Assembly (NCBI RefSeq): GCF_011075055.1
Contig: NC_058141.1
Span: forward strand, 12,719,639 to 12,783,638
Source of the DNA: Mangifera indica
Lineage: Eukaryota > Streptophyta > Magnoliopsida > Sapindales > Anacardiaceae
Length of the DNA: 64,000 nt
Direction of reading: 5' to 3'
Below are positions 1-16,089 of the stretch, one piece after another (within the stretch, counting starts at the first letter, position 1; each line of letters begins with the position of its first letter). A program made the translations under genes and the position numbers. The notes under the pieces were generated by a model. That model was not told where the DNA came from and searched no databases. It saw nothing but the letters and a program-made list of their open reading frames with translations.

Positions 1-441
1 CAAATTTTTAGACTTTTTATAGACTGAATCAACCTGTTTGAATTGGGATCAAAATCCTCTCAATGTCAGTATCCAAATAAAGGAAATGTTTGAATGCCAG
101 ATTTTCACGCAAAGTCTTGTTTTTTTTTTTTTTTTTTGGGAGTAGTAGTGTTTTGCCTGTGCAGGCTGTGCTTGAAAATGGGAATTTATTTGTTGAGTTG
201 AAGTCAGCGATGTAGAGAGCACACATTATGCACATCAGTCACCACAAAAAGCAACGCAATAGAAATGAAAATCCAAATTAATATTTTGTCTGAGTGTGAC
301 ATGAAATTTTGCAATTTGATTTCGGCATTCTGTAATCCAAGGTCAGCCTAGCAGAATAGAGTAGACGACAATGGTTGTCCAGACAGGAAAGGTACTGAAC
401 TTTTCCCAATTTAACATTGTAATGTAATTCCACTTGGAGTC
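1..441. other. AT-rich flank, no gene recognised
   Basis: No exon, RNA gene or repeat with recognisable ends was found. An 18-base poly-T run lies at about 119-137. Short open frames here look like chance. Confidence 0.5.
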
Positions 442-642
442 TTAGACCTCTTGCCAAGCTTCAGGTTGAAAGTTTGGCGGCCTACCAGATCCTTTTTCTT
501 CGTTTATGAAAGAAATGAAAGCAGGCTCTGAGATTCCTGAGGTGATTATGATGTTAATGATTAATTGAGCCATCAAGATTGATTGTTTGAAATCGAATCT
601 TTGCCTATTGGATTCATTGATTTTAATCAAAGACTTGGACAT
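442..642 (-). CDS. hypothetical 66-residue protein (doubtful)
   Basis: A single open frame runs from an ATG at 640-642 to a TAA at 442. The product is unrecognised: a hydrophilic start, a short hydrophobic middle (ILMAQLIINIIITSGI) and a proline-containing end (GRPPNFQPEAWQEV). There is no signal peptide or known domain. What favours a gene is the pair of G-boxes about 400 bp upstream (1023-1052). What argues against it is length: frames of this size arise by chance in DNA this AT-rich. It may also be an exon of a larger gene or a remnant. Confidence 0.25.
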   Translation of the reverse strand: MSKSLIKINESNRQRFDFKQSILMAQLIINIIITSGISEPAFISFINEEKGSGRPPNFQPEAWQEV

Positions 643-1480
643 GGTTGCTTCTATCTGAATCCAAAATCATAAGTTAATTTATTATTTAATAAATTATTAA
701 AATCTTAATTTGAAATCACATAATTTTATTCATTCTAATTCTAATAGTAATGATGTGGACAATAATAAGATCAATGAAAGACAAAATTAATCCAAAATAA
801 TTAAAGAATAGAAAGGTCAGTCTCCAGTCTGGTTGTCGTTTTATTAAAGGAAGTTGTGAAGACAGCTAACACAAAAGTACAGATGCAAGATAGGGATCGC
901 AAAAAAAGGCAAAGGAAAGCCGCCAGATACGGTGGGGACCACGGTTATGAACGCACTTTTGTATTTCGCGGTGGAGGTGAGCGGAAATTAACGTAACAGA
1001 ACATAGTCCAGTCCACCATAAAGTCACGTGACTATCCTAATAGCGGCACGTGATGTTTGCCTGTCACCTCCTTGCAAATGCAACACAACAGACTTTAAAG
1101 GATATGGGCAGATAGTCATCCATCATTCCAATCTAATAATCATAATGCCATCACGCATTGACCAAAAAAAGTGAAATCATAAATTCTATCACAACTTGAT
1201 TTTGTGGTAGTATTTTTTGTAAACCCACATCATCAAACAGTAAAATTTAATTCAATCGAAAGTCCGCTGTAGCCATTCATACATCTCAACAATTTGACTG
1301 GTAAAAATTTACCAGTATCAATTTTAACTACCGATTGATTAATCTTATCTACTGAATACATGGGACCATACTCGACTTTCAAAAATGGCTCCAATCCAAA
1401 GTCATTCAATACAAGCCCATTAAACTGGAAAGGCTACTCCAATATTTAAAGCTGCAGTAAAACAACTAGAATTGATCTCA
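643..1480. other. intergenic region with a G-box cluster
   Basis: No coding segment was recognised between the doubtful small ORF and the stop codon of the cyclophilin gene. The stretch at 840-1130 is less AT-rich than its surroundings and holds two CACGTG motifs, so it may be a promoter for the minus-strand ORF to its left. Confidence 0.45.
1023..1052. promoter_or_regulatory. paired G-box motifs
   Basis: A perfect 10-bp palindrome GTCACGTGAC lies at 1023-1032 and a second CACGTG core at 1047-1052, 22 bp core to core. CACGTG is the classical binding core for plant bZIP and bHLH factors (ABF, PIF, HY5 types). The cores are read directly; a regulatory role is inferred. Confidence 0.45.
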
Positions 1481-5933
<4,453 letters not shown>

Positions 5934-6362
5934 GTTGTGCTGATGAAGATAAACTGATAAGAGGATGGTGGCGCTACTGGGTTTGGTGGTGTTTTGTTGA
6001 AACGTGGAATTCGAGAGACGAGTTGGTTCAAAATGACATATGTATCCTCCGATGGTATCTTATCTATCCAGTATCCACCGCCAGGCATTTTTGGAATATC
6101 CGTTGCTCTGGACGTCAATGACATTTCGCTAAAATCATAAATGGTTATTACTAGTATTTTCCCTGCAACTATAAAATTTATCGTATAAACTAATGCCTTC
6201 AAATTTAAAAAAAAAATAAAAAAATCGAAACTTAACTCTAATTAGTTTTATATTTATGATCGCAACGATTACAACTATAATTGGACTGTTTAAAGCTTCA
6301 GCCTTTCCTCATTTTCACTCTCCAATCATAAAAAATCACCATCACAGTCTCTGCTGAAAAAA
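5934..6362. promoter_or_regulatory. divergent intergenic promoter region
   Basis: These 429 bp separate the start codons of the minus-strand cyclophilin and the plus-strand 87-residue protein gene, so they must hold both 5' UTRs and promoters or one bidirectional promoter. The region is AT-rich. No TATA box could be placed with confidence for either direction. Confidence 0.5.
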
Positions 6363-7522
6363 ATGAGCTCCAATAAATCACAGACAAAATCTTTTTCAAT
6401 TATCAAAACTATCGATTCACATCTACAAGTACGAGTTTCACCTGAAGATGGTAAGTAGTAATAAGCAAATGGATTTCAAAATGCTTACAACTTTTTTACG
6501 CTGTGAAGGCTGCCATAAATACCCAAACTTTCCTGGCCAAGAACCCCTCTTTATACCTGGAAATGTTTTCTTGCTCCAGGTAGGCTTCATATCTTTAGCA
6601 TAGTTAGTGCATTATATGTTATTTACCATCTGATCTTACATGGGTTTGCATCGACTTAAAATTTCATGAGTTTTGATTCCTGATGTCGTCGGAATTGGGT
6701 ACTATAAATGTTAATTTGTAAAAAAAAAAATGTGTGAAAATATGATTATATGGTGGCTTTCATACACTTGGAGAACCTTCTTTAGTCCATGTCCTCTTCT
6801 TGCCCTTCACCACTATTTGATTAGAAATTTACAGGCAAGATTATGATTTCAAAGGATACGTAAATTCTTATTACATTGATTTGTTGAATATGAGATGGTG
6901 TTGTTTTGTAATATTAACGTGACAGAGATGTAATTCTTTTATTTTTGTGTCTTTTTTGTTCTTTTTGTGCATGCCAGAAGCGAGTGTGGATGGGGCACTC
7001 GTGCAGCCCACTGATCATAAATTTGAGCATTCTTTATTGACTAGGTTTGTTGAGTTACAATATCGCAAAATGTTAAGCTTATGATTTTTTTTCTCTTTTC
7101 CATATGCATATATGATACACATGAAAATTAACTTGATGGTTTTCATTTATGGCCTTGCCCCCAATGAGCTGTGCTTAACCTGAAGACCCTGTCACTTCCT
7201 CTAGACGTCCAAGTGAGAGACACAGGACAAAAGGTCCATTTGGAAATGTAGAGGTGGTTGTTTCTTTACTTTAAAGCTATGTTCCATCTTAGACATTGTC
7301 TTTTCGATCACATGTTGATTCACTAGAGTCAATTAACCTCAAAGATTCATCAAATGGTATAAATATTCCTTCATTGACATGGTATTGTAAAGTGTAAACT
7401 TATAAATTTAGTTTCTCTCTATCATATCGAATCTTTCTTTCCAAATAATCAAACAATTACAGATTGATCTCTTGCCCCAACAAGATTTGCATAGCCCTTT
7501 TGAGGCAGTTTCTGAAAGCTGA
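6363..7522 (+). CDS. unrecognised 87-residue protein, four exons
   Basis: Exons 6363-6450, 6978-7044, 7205-7253 and 7463-7522 join in frame at all three junctions, with GT donors (GTAAGT, GTTTGT, GTGGTT) and AG acceptors, ending at TGA. An alternative third donor six bases earlier (7247/7248) also keeps the frame. The ATG has a favourable A-rich context. The product begins MSSNKSQTKSFSIIKTIDSH and ends IDLLPQQDLHSPFEAVSES. It is hydrophilic, with a basic middle (TRRPSERHRTKGPFGN), no membrane segment and no domain I recognise. It is transcribed away from the cyclophilin gene and converges on the GYF gene, 243 bp away. Coherent phasing of four small exons is the main evidence. Confidence 0.6.
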
Positions 7523-7765
7523 TAAGAAGGAAATGCCCACGTTAAGTTAAAAAAAATTAAAAAAAATAGACAATGTTTTCAACATGATTCTATAGAGAAA
7601 TGATCAGTCTGTACAAGACTATGGATGTAAAAAATATCCTAGTCCTAACCAGATTTCTTCCTGTATTAGCATGAACATGTATATGAAAAAAAATCAAATA
7701 ATTTTCATCTCAACCTATAAAACTAAAAAAATGGGCATTACATGGAAACTACAAATTTACTTGGG

Positions 7766-10700
7766 CTAATCATCCAGGCGCTGGATTTCACCCATCATGA
7801 TGCGATTACTTGTAACTTTAAATCCCAGGAGAGCCGGATCAATTTGCCTTCCTTTCTTTCCCCTTTTTTTACCACTTCGACCACCTTGTGTCCCATCTTG
7901 ATCTGACATCCCCATTGTTGCATGAGTGTCGGGTGTAACACTTTTCTTTGTATTACTCTTTAGCATGTCTATGAATGAAGGCTCTGAAGCTTCTGCATCG
8001 CTGCAGGATGAGGTGCGGCAAAACCTCATTTCTTTCTTCCCCCAAGTCATGTCTGAACCTTGGCTTACAGAATTTCCTCCAGCATTTTGCCTAGCTGAAG
8101 ATTTCAAATATATAAATTATTTGCCGGACTAATAATAAGAAATTAATTAATCAACTTAAAATTCCTTCTCTACCATTGCTACAAAGAAATGAAATCACGA
8201 GGATCCTCTACATTTGCTTCAAGCAAAGTTACCAACCGCAAGGGTGCCTTGAGTAAGTGACACAGAATAAAATCTTTTAAGGATTATGATTAAAAATTAT
8301 CACTGAACCCAGCCCGTCCCTCTGGGAAACATATACATAAATTAGGAGATTTTAGAGATATCAATACCATCAGCACTAGATGAAACTTTTCCTCTCAAAG
8401 CTGGATTAGAAGTGAGATCAGACAATCCTTCCTGGGATGATGAAGCACACGAGACCGGTGGATGTCTCGGCAAAATATTTTCTTGAATCGCGGATGTGAC
8501 CTGCACCCTGTTAAAGAGGATCTCAAGGTGAGAAAAGCATTACAAAAAATGTTATAAATGTTGCATGCACGCGGGTGTACAAGCACGCGCGCACACACAC
8601 ACACCAACAAGAAGGCCACACAAATTGTTATAAATGTTGCACATTTACACACACACACACACGTGAGACTGGTGGATATTCTAAAATGCCCAAATCCAGG
8701 GTAAAGATTCAACCCCGTCAAATGTCCTACTGATCAGAGGCATGTTCCAGTCCAGTCACCAAATAACTATGCTATATTCCATCCATGTTTCAAGCTCATT
8801 CATCCATTAATTACACTATCATAAATTATAGCATAGCCATGAAATATTATACAGTCCGTCATAGAAAAGATCACATATGCAATGGAACAACAAACTTGCT
8901 AGCTTCATACACCCAGGTCCAACTGCAATTTAGCTGAGAGAAATATGTTCAGGAAGCTAAGTATTAACTCTTTTCCAAAGGAGGCCTATCCATGTTTTTC
9001 ACTACAGTTTCTCTAAAAGTGCGGATCTATATGGTTTTGTTTTTGGTAATACTTTTTCCCACACCTCAACAGCAACGAAATTCAGGGAAATGATACTTAC
9101 TTATCCTTGGAAATATCTTCTGAGAAAGAATCATAAAAACCTGCATCACTACCTGAAGATAGATAGAGAAAATATCAAAATCACTCCAACAAAATACAGT
9201 GCTACAAAATATGCGAGAGAAAATTACCTGCAACATGTGAATTATGTCTGCTAAGAGCATTAGTTGGAATCTCCACCCGATCTAAAGTAGCCAAACTTAC
9301 TTGCTTGGCCATGCCATCTTGAACCTCAAAAATGGAACCCTTAATCATATCATCACTCTTGGACCCATGGTCCGTTGCATCCACATTGGAGAACTCATTG
9401 TTTACAGATGACTGACCAATCATGTTAGAATCAGTGTAAATTACCCGATCACCATCATTCACACCCGACAAAAATGATTCTCCCTCGGATAATGTTCCAG
9501 ATTCAGGTCTTAACCATAATTTCTCACTACTATCAAAACTGGTAGCCTTCCTTTCAGCTACATAAACCTGCTGTGGGTCAGATGAATTAGAACTGTAAGA
9601 TCCTACAGTAAATGAATTGTTTGGACCTGCTTCTTGATCAGGATGACTACAGAATGGGTAACTGGAAGAGCTTGACTCAGAGTAGATTCCCGATGCTGAC
9701 CTCTTTCCAAATGGTACACCATTCATATCCATGTCCAATGACTCGACAGGGTGCTGACCTGATCTCTTATGGAGCAACTCCATCAACAATTGCCTTGACT
9801 TGTCATCATGGGACCTATCTGACATCCATAAACTTGGATCTTCAGAACCCATTTTAACTTCTGGCTCCCTTATCTGCCGCTCAGCATTAATGTGCAACTG
9901 TTGAATTCGAGATTCCACCCACTCATTCGCAAGCTGCCCATTGTTTTCAGACCAGTGACCCTCCACTGCATCCAAATGTGAAGCATTGAACTGGTTTGGG
10001 GCTAGATTATGAAGGTGAACACTTGAAGGAAACGTCCCTGCATGACCAGCAGATTGCATACATGAGCTCAACTCCTTTACATCTAAACCATGATGATGAG
10101 CCACAGCATTAAGTGCATCCAAATTCATCCCTGGAGCACCAGCAGGCAAAGACAAGGGCCACTCAAATGACAGTGAGCCAGGCTCAAAAATTCCTTGCTG
10201 CAGCTGCTCTTGTAATGAAATATTCCTTTCAACTTGACCCAGCTGCTCCTCATGAGATGGCCTCTGTTGCTGCTGGTAAATATCTAGTGGGCTAAACCCT
10301 GAGGAGTGAGCACCTGAAAGATTCCTAAGAAACGGATCAGGCTCATCGGCTGGCCAAATCGAATCAATATGCATCCCCTCATGCACATTGGTTCGCTGGC
10401 TTAATCCCATTGATAACTGTCTAGCTCTTATCTGGTCCTGAAGAATCTGATGATCCAGCACTGACGTTTTTCCATTTTGAGCACGTGACATTATCTCAAA
10501 CAGTTCTCTTTCAATATCTTGCGGTGGCACCTGACCCAATTTCATTTGCACAAGCTGATCTAAAGATGGAACAAAATACTTTTGAGGATGATGACACCGT
10601 TGTTGTATCTCATATAAGAGGCGTTGCTCTAATAAAGCCTGATCAAGAACATTGTTTGCTCTTATTGTGTCAATATGTGAGTGCCCAAGGGCAAGATCAG

Positions 10701-13700
10701 GCATTTGACCATGCATCAACTGCTCAAAAAGCACCTGTCGCGCTTGAGATTGCTGTCACACCTGCAAAAGCTTTTGTTGTTGATGAAACTGCTGCTGTTG
10801 CTGCAATTGATGATGTTGGAGTTCAAGCTGACGCTGTTGTTGCAGATGAACAGTCAAAAGATGTTCCATATCAGGAGCCAGATGGTTTGTCAACTGTTGT
10901 TGAAGAATCAGATTCTGATTTGGCAACTGTTCTAAAAGTGATTCATTAAGGCGTGTATAAGAAAGCATATTTCGTTGTTGGAGCTGCTGTTGTTGCAATT
11001 GTTTGGACAAAAGCTGCTCTGCTAGATCAAAATGGTTGGATTCCTGTTCCATGCGTCGCATATAGTGAGCAGCCATATGATCTTGATACACAATGGGGTC
11101 AGCAAGCATGTTTTTTCTATGAATATCCGCACATGTCTCTGCAGCAAGAGTTGGATCAGCCATAGCACCATATGGGGCAGTTCTTCCCATGTCAAAAGGG
11201 ACATTTGTAGGTCTTGTGCGAGTTCCTTCAAGCTCAGATGACAGCAAGCCAAAAGGGTGCAACTTATTATCATTCTGAACTGCAATGCCAGAATCTGTCA
11301 ACTCAGTTGGATGAGAGGGCTGGACACTAGTATCATGAATGCTCCCAGAAGATTTTAGAATAGGATATCCAGTATCCCCTGTTTTTCCTGGAAACAAGAT
11401 TTCTGGAACAAGTAAAACACAACCAATTAGCATGGGATTTTGGGGACAAGGTAAACTAAACAATCCAAAAATATCAATGTACATAAATAAACCTTCATCT
11501 TGTGCAGCAAAATCCTGAATGCTTTGACCTTCAGGTCGGAGCAATTGTAAAGGAGCTTCAAGCTCTGATAATCCTGACTGAATATGTTGAGTTGAGAGAC
11601 TGTCAAACTCAGACAAAGGTAGGCTCACATTATTTACCAAGGATGAAACTGCAACTGCTGAAACAGGTGCAGAAACGGGTAACGCAACCTCCAAATTTCC
11701 TCCAAAAGAGTCCAATTTTTCCAGCTCAGAATTTCGGTCAATAGTACTGACATTCCCATCTTTATCTTTCAAATGTTGCCACACCTCACCCAAACTTAGG
11801 AAAGGTGTTCCTTCAGGAGCATCAGCCAGGCGAACAGGTAAGTCTGTCCCAAAAAAACCTTGTTCAAACCATGAAAGAATGTCTGCACCAAGAAATGGAC
11901 CCTGAGTTGCCCCTTGAGGATCAATGTAGTACAAAATTTGTTGCTCTGGTGGAGTACCCCTTAATAAGTCTTCCCCCACACTTCCGAAGTGCTGCATATT
12001 GCTACCCTGTTTTTGCTCAGATGATGGTGTATCCAACAGAAAGCTTGAATCATCAGGAAGCTTGGATCTAATGTCAAAAGCAGCAGAGTCAATGTCATCA
12101 AACTGAGGCTGTTTATTCAAACTTGAATCCTCCATTTGCCAATTTTCATCATAATGATAAGCAGCGTCAATGCCTATGGCACTGCTGACACCATTGCTTT
12201 TTGAGAGAGTTCAGAACCTTCCGTCTAAGTCGAATTTATGTTCCTCATAATTAACCTCTCTTCCTGAAATAGTACACATCCAATTACTTTCAGTTGCAAA
12301 CATGTATAAATAGCCTTGTTTCAACATTATGGTAACAAACTAACTTAACTGCTAAAGTCTCTTGAACTGAAATCAAATCTTACTTACACCAAGGTTGGGA
12401 ATTTGGCTTCAGTTTGGGAAACTTAATATAATGTAGACCTCAGTTAAAATTAACAAACCTTTCTTGAACAAGATTTAAATAATCCTATTTTCAAGAACTA
12501 GATCAAAATATTAGTCACTGTCTGAAACATTCACATGTAAACCATAATTCTTCAAGGTACCATTGTCATCAAATTGATATGCAACATTTCCAGTTTCCGA
12601 CAATCTCTGAACAGTCTCATCAAGATCTTCAGGGAGGACTCCCATCTTTCCTGCAGTGGATTCCATGTCTTCAGGACCTAGACAAGAGACAGGCTGTTAG
12701 GCTCAAACAACAAGTGCAGAAGAATGGAGTAAATCAACAAAACTTACATAAATACCTGAGGCAAAATCAGTTGATCTCCCCTGTCCCTGTAAGTTGTATA
12801 CCACCCCAATATTTGTGATCTTTCCCTTCCAAATATCACTAAGGACAGCCTGTCAGCATCCGGTAACCAAAAGTGTGGGACAAAAAATAATTAATTGAAA
12901 AGTATTTTTTTGTTACAAATTAAAAATCACATATCAGACAAGTCTTTAGTTTTTACCTCCTCTTCAGGGTCGGGGGCAACAAAAGCCAATGGCTCAATAA
13001 AATCTACTTGAGTTACAGGGGATAATTCCTCCATTTCACTGGGCACAGTAGCAGAAGATGGATCAGTCTTTTGCCTACGATAAATGTCAAGAAGCTTCCC
13101 CCTAGGGTAGCAAAAAGTTTCAGCTGAAAGGCCAGATTTCCCCGGGCCACTTTCACCAATGGGGCCTACAGATGAAGCCCCCCTCCCAATAACATTTGAC
13201 CTTCCTCGTCCAATGGTAAATCCCACATTTGAACCCTCCACTCGTCCTCTCTCAAGTCCAAATCCAGGTGCAGCACGGTATGAACTGGAACCAGCAGAAT
13301 GAGTATCCCTTCTATGGCGAGGTCTCCATTTATCCTGAGCATCTGTGTCACGTTCAGAAGTTGACTGGTTGCTACTTACAAAAGATGGGTTTTCATTTTG
13401 AGCAACTTCCTTCTCCTTCTCCACATCTGTCCTCTTCACACTTCGGGCTTCCTTCTCTTTTTCTTCTGGACCCCACCTAGATGACCATTTGCTATCGCGT
13501 CGTGTGTTACCATCATGCCATCGATCAGAAGACGCTAAAGCTCTACTCTCAACTGAATCTCTAGACGAAACAATGTCACTACGACGATCTACTTTCCTGC
13601 GATCTCTTCTACAGCCAGGTAAACCAGTTTCCCTTTCCTCTTCACGCCAGCGGCGGCTACTGTCACCATCTGTAACACTCCTCCTCCAGTCCTTTTTGTC

Positions 13701-14894
13701 CTCCAACCCTTCCAAACGCCCGCTCTCCTTTGGGTTGGAATCAATGGAGTTTCCAACAGAAACAGAAATTGGAGCACACACATCCTGTCAGGAAAAAAAA
13801 AAAAAGAGAACTCCAGAAAACTGTTTCAACAAGACATAATCTCTCCTGAAACAACTGATTACTACATATGATTGATGTGTGATTCTTTATGATGTCCATA
13901 ATTTCTCTAAAGAACTAGAAGTGAATGCACAGGAACAAATTGAATAATAACATTATACTACTTCACATATATCACTACATAAATGTAAAAAAAAAGGGGG
14001 GTGGGGGAGAGAGTGGTTCTACACATACACACATGACAAACAGAATTAAATTGGGGAAAGACCAAAACAAGCAATTTCAAGAAATTAAAAAAAAAAAAAA
14101 AAAACCTCATAACAATTAGTCAAATCTAGATGATTGATAAGTGAATTAGTCAACAGTAAAAAATGCAATTGATATAATATTCGCTAATAAGTCATAATAA
14201 GATATTTTGCCGCCAAAAAAAAAAAAAAAAAAAACATACCATCTTGTTTTCACTTGATTTAGCATAAAGCCACTGGGGAGACAGCGGGGCACTGCTTTCA
14301 GAGGTCAAAGGATCTGCAGTTCATTAATCAACCACCAACCAAATCACCCATAGGAACACAAAAGCAAATAAATGATAATGAACACAAAATGAAAGATATA
14401 TAAAAGGTGTTCCACCTTTGGAATCATCAAGTATCCCCAAGTACACCTTACCCTCATTTCCCCCTGATGCAACCCCTGGCATTACATGAACTACAAGCAC
14501 AAAAACAAGATACAACTTAGGTTTTTTATCCACTAAACAATCGAGCAAATATACCATAACGATCATCCATGAAATAAGATATCTGCAGAGTCGTTTTATA
14601 GACATTCAAATACTTAATGCCTCAATGCCGGATTCCAATGTTACATTATATAAAACAAAATTAAAATATTAAAAAAATTCTCAAATTGAAATCAATCAAT
14701 CAATTCAAAAAATATAAAGCATTTGATACGTTTAAAGCAGAAAATAAAATAAAAAGGTGGGAATTAAGTGTTGACTGGAGATAGCGATTAATGGAATGAG
14801 ATATAAAATAGAGAAAACCTTTCGAAGTCCAGGGACGATCGGAGGGTTTAGAGGAAAGGAGATCGTTGGGTAGATCCAACTTGCCTTCAGCCAT
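7766..14894 (-). CDS. GYF-domain translation regulator (PSIG1/EXA1 type) with two in-frame TGA codons
   Basis: Eleven exons: 14819-14894, 14416-14490, 14240-14313, 12957-13784, 12756-12849, 12561-12677, 11493-12263, 9228-11402, 9101-9152, 8368-8507 and 7766-8094. Together they make 1,576 codons, near the roughly 1,500 of Arabidopsis AT1G24300/AT1G27430. It opens [13 protein letters not shown]. Near residue 302 is [10 protein letters not shown], an eIF4E-family binding motif (YXXXXL plus hydrophobic). The GYF domain lies near 530-590 ([20 protein letters not shown]). A Gln-rich coiled region follows, and the end is [21 protein letters not shown] minus nothing unusual. GYF domains bind proline-rich ligands; the family represses translation and affects immunity and potexvirus infection. 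Codons 439 (12211-12213) and 894 (10756-10758) are TGA in the otherwise open frame. Exon 8 may instead begin at 11387, also in phase. Confidence 0.85.
8545..8665. repeat. duplicated segment with CA microsatellites in a GYF-gene intron
   Basis: The block TTATAAATGTTGCA occurs at about 8552 and again near 8628, each followed by a CACACA run. The segment lies in the intron between exons 9 and 10 of the GYF gene. It looks like a local tandem duplication and is probably length-variable. Confidence 0.6.
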
Positions 14895-16089
14895 CGAATA
14901 CAGTGATAAAAATCGAAAGAAGAAATGAAGTAAAGAAAAACGGAGGGCGAGAGAAAGAGGCAGGCTGAGATACAAGTAACAAAGTAAATCGAGAAACAAG
15001 CGAAGGAGAAGAGACGTGAATTAATAGGAAGGATGTAAGTATTTGTGCGTATAAAATGGTTTAAGTTTTTTTTTTTTTTTTTTCGAAGTCTTTGTCCAAG
15101 AGCCAAGGGAAAGGGAAACGGAGAGGGAGAGAAAGATTGAGTTCGAGAGAGAACAGAGACAAAGGGTGAAGAGTGCTCATTACAGGTAAATCAATTTAAT
15201 CAACTTGAGACTCGGATTTGAACTCGACTGAAATGAGTTTCATGTCGAATAAATATATGTTTTTGATAAAATAAATAGAGTTTGAATAATTTTTAATTAA
15301 ATTTAAAATAAAATTAATTTTTACTTAATTTGAGTTGATATTAAATTAAATTTTATTTAACTTCAGTTGGAATTAAATATAAGTCTAATCATAAATTTAT
15401 AAATCAAATTCAGTCAATAAACCTACTTTTTTAATTTCACAACATAATTTTTTCCTTTTTTTTGTAGGCCAAAGGACTATTTACCACATAAAGCTTAGTG
15501 AAAACATAAATTCACATCTGTAAATTTTTAAAAGTATAAATATTTATTTATCTATTAAAATTTATTATTAGAATCAAAAATAAAATTGTAATTTAATTAA
15601 AAACATTTAAAAAAATATCACAATTCTTTTATAAATTTAATAATTTTTTAAATTTAATTTTAAAATATTATCTTTTTGCTATTTATTAAAAAGACAAAAA
15701 GCAGATGATAAAGATCCCCTTTATTAATAAAGGGGATTAAGCATTTGGATATTTATAGAATTAAGTAACGGTATTAGATGCAACGGTAACTCCAACACAA
15801 ACAACCACTAACCAATTAAGATACAATTGTATCTTCAAACAAACTTGTCCAAAGAATTATAGGTCCTACGTTTGTAGCAGGCTATTCGGGCGACCTTACT
15901 TAAGAATTATATAAAATTCACAAACATTAGGAGCTCACTTTCCAAATTTAATCCAGGATGAATGAAATGCATTTCCGGTGTCCAAAGAAATCTCAGTTAA
16001 CCATAAATGCAGTTCCATTGCAGAAAGTGTCATATAATATCTCTTGCCGCATTTCTTGATACCCAGTGTCGTTTCACAGTAACCAATCG
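14895..16089. other. GYF-gene upstream region and AT-rich spacer
   Basis: Directly upstream of the GYF start codon is a purine-rich stretch (about 15100-15175, GGGAGAGAAAG-type on the plus strand) that could be 5' UTR or promoter. Beyond it lie AT-rich DNA and a truncated foldback element from 15467. No coding sequence was recognised. Confidence 0.5.
15467..15700. mobile_element. truncated MULE-type foldback element, one arm
   Basis: Starts with GGCCAAAGGACTATTTACC, the terminal motif shared by the other elements of this family, and continues with the family's AT-rich subterminal sequence. A matching inverted right arm and target duplication were not found, so this is a fragment. The right boundary is approximate. 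Confidence 0.6.

Noticed and set aside
6511..6581. A possible extra exon of the 87-residue protein gene after AAG at 6510
   Set aside because: The intron before it would be 60 bp, and its end phase does not fit the next exon, whereas skipping it joins exon 1 to exon 2 perfectly.
10735..10758. A micro-intron (GTGTGA...ACAG) removing the second TGA of the GYF gene
   Set aside because: It would be only about 27 nt long, below workable plant intron size, and the removed codons (QQSQARQ) resemble family sequence.
10485..10949. Plus-strand open frames of 84-154 codons opposite the Gln-rich part of the GYF gene
   Set aside because: They are antisense shadows of CAG/CAA repeats, which read as CTG/TTG-rich (Leu, Val, Ala) on the other strand. 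The minus-strand frame matches a known family.
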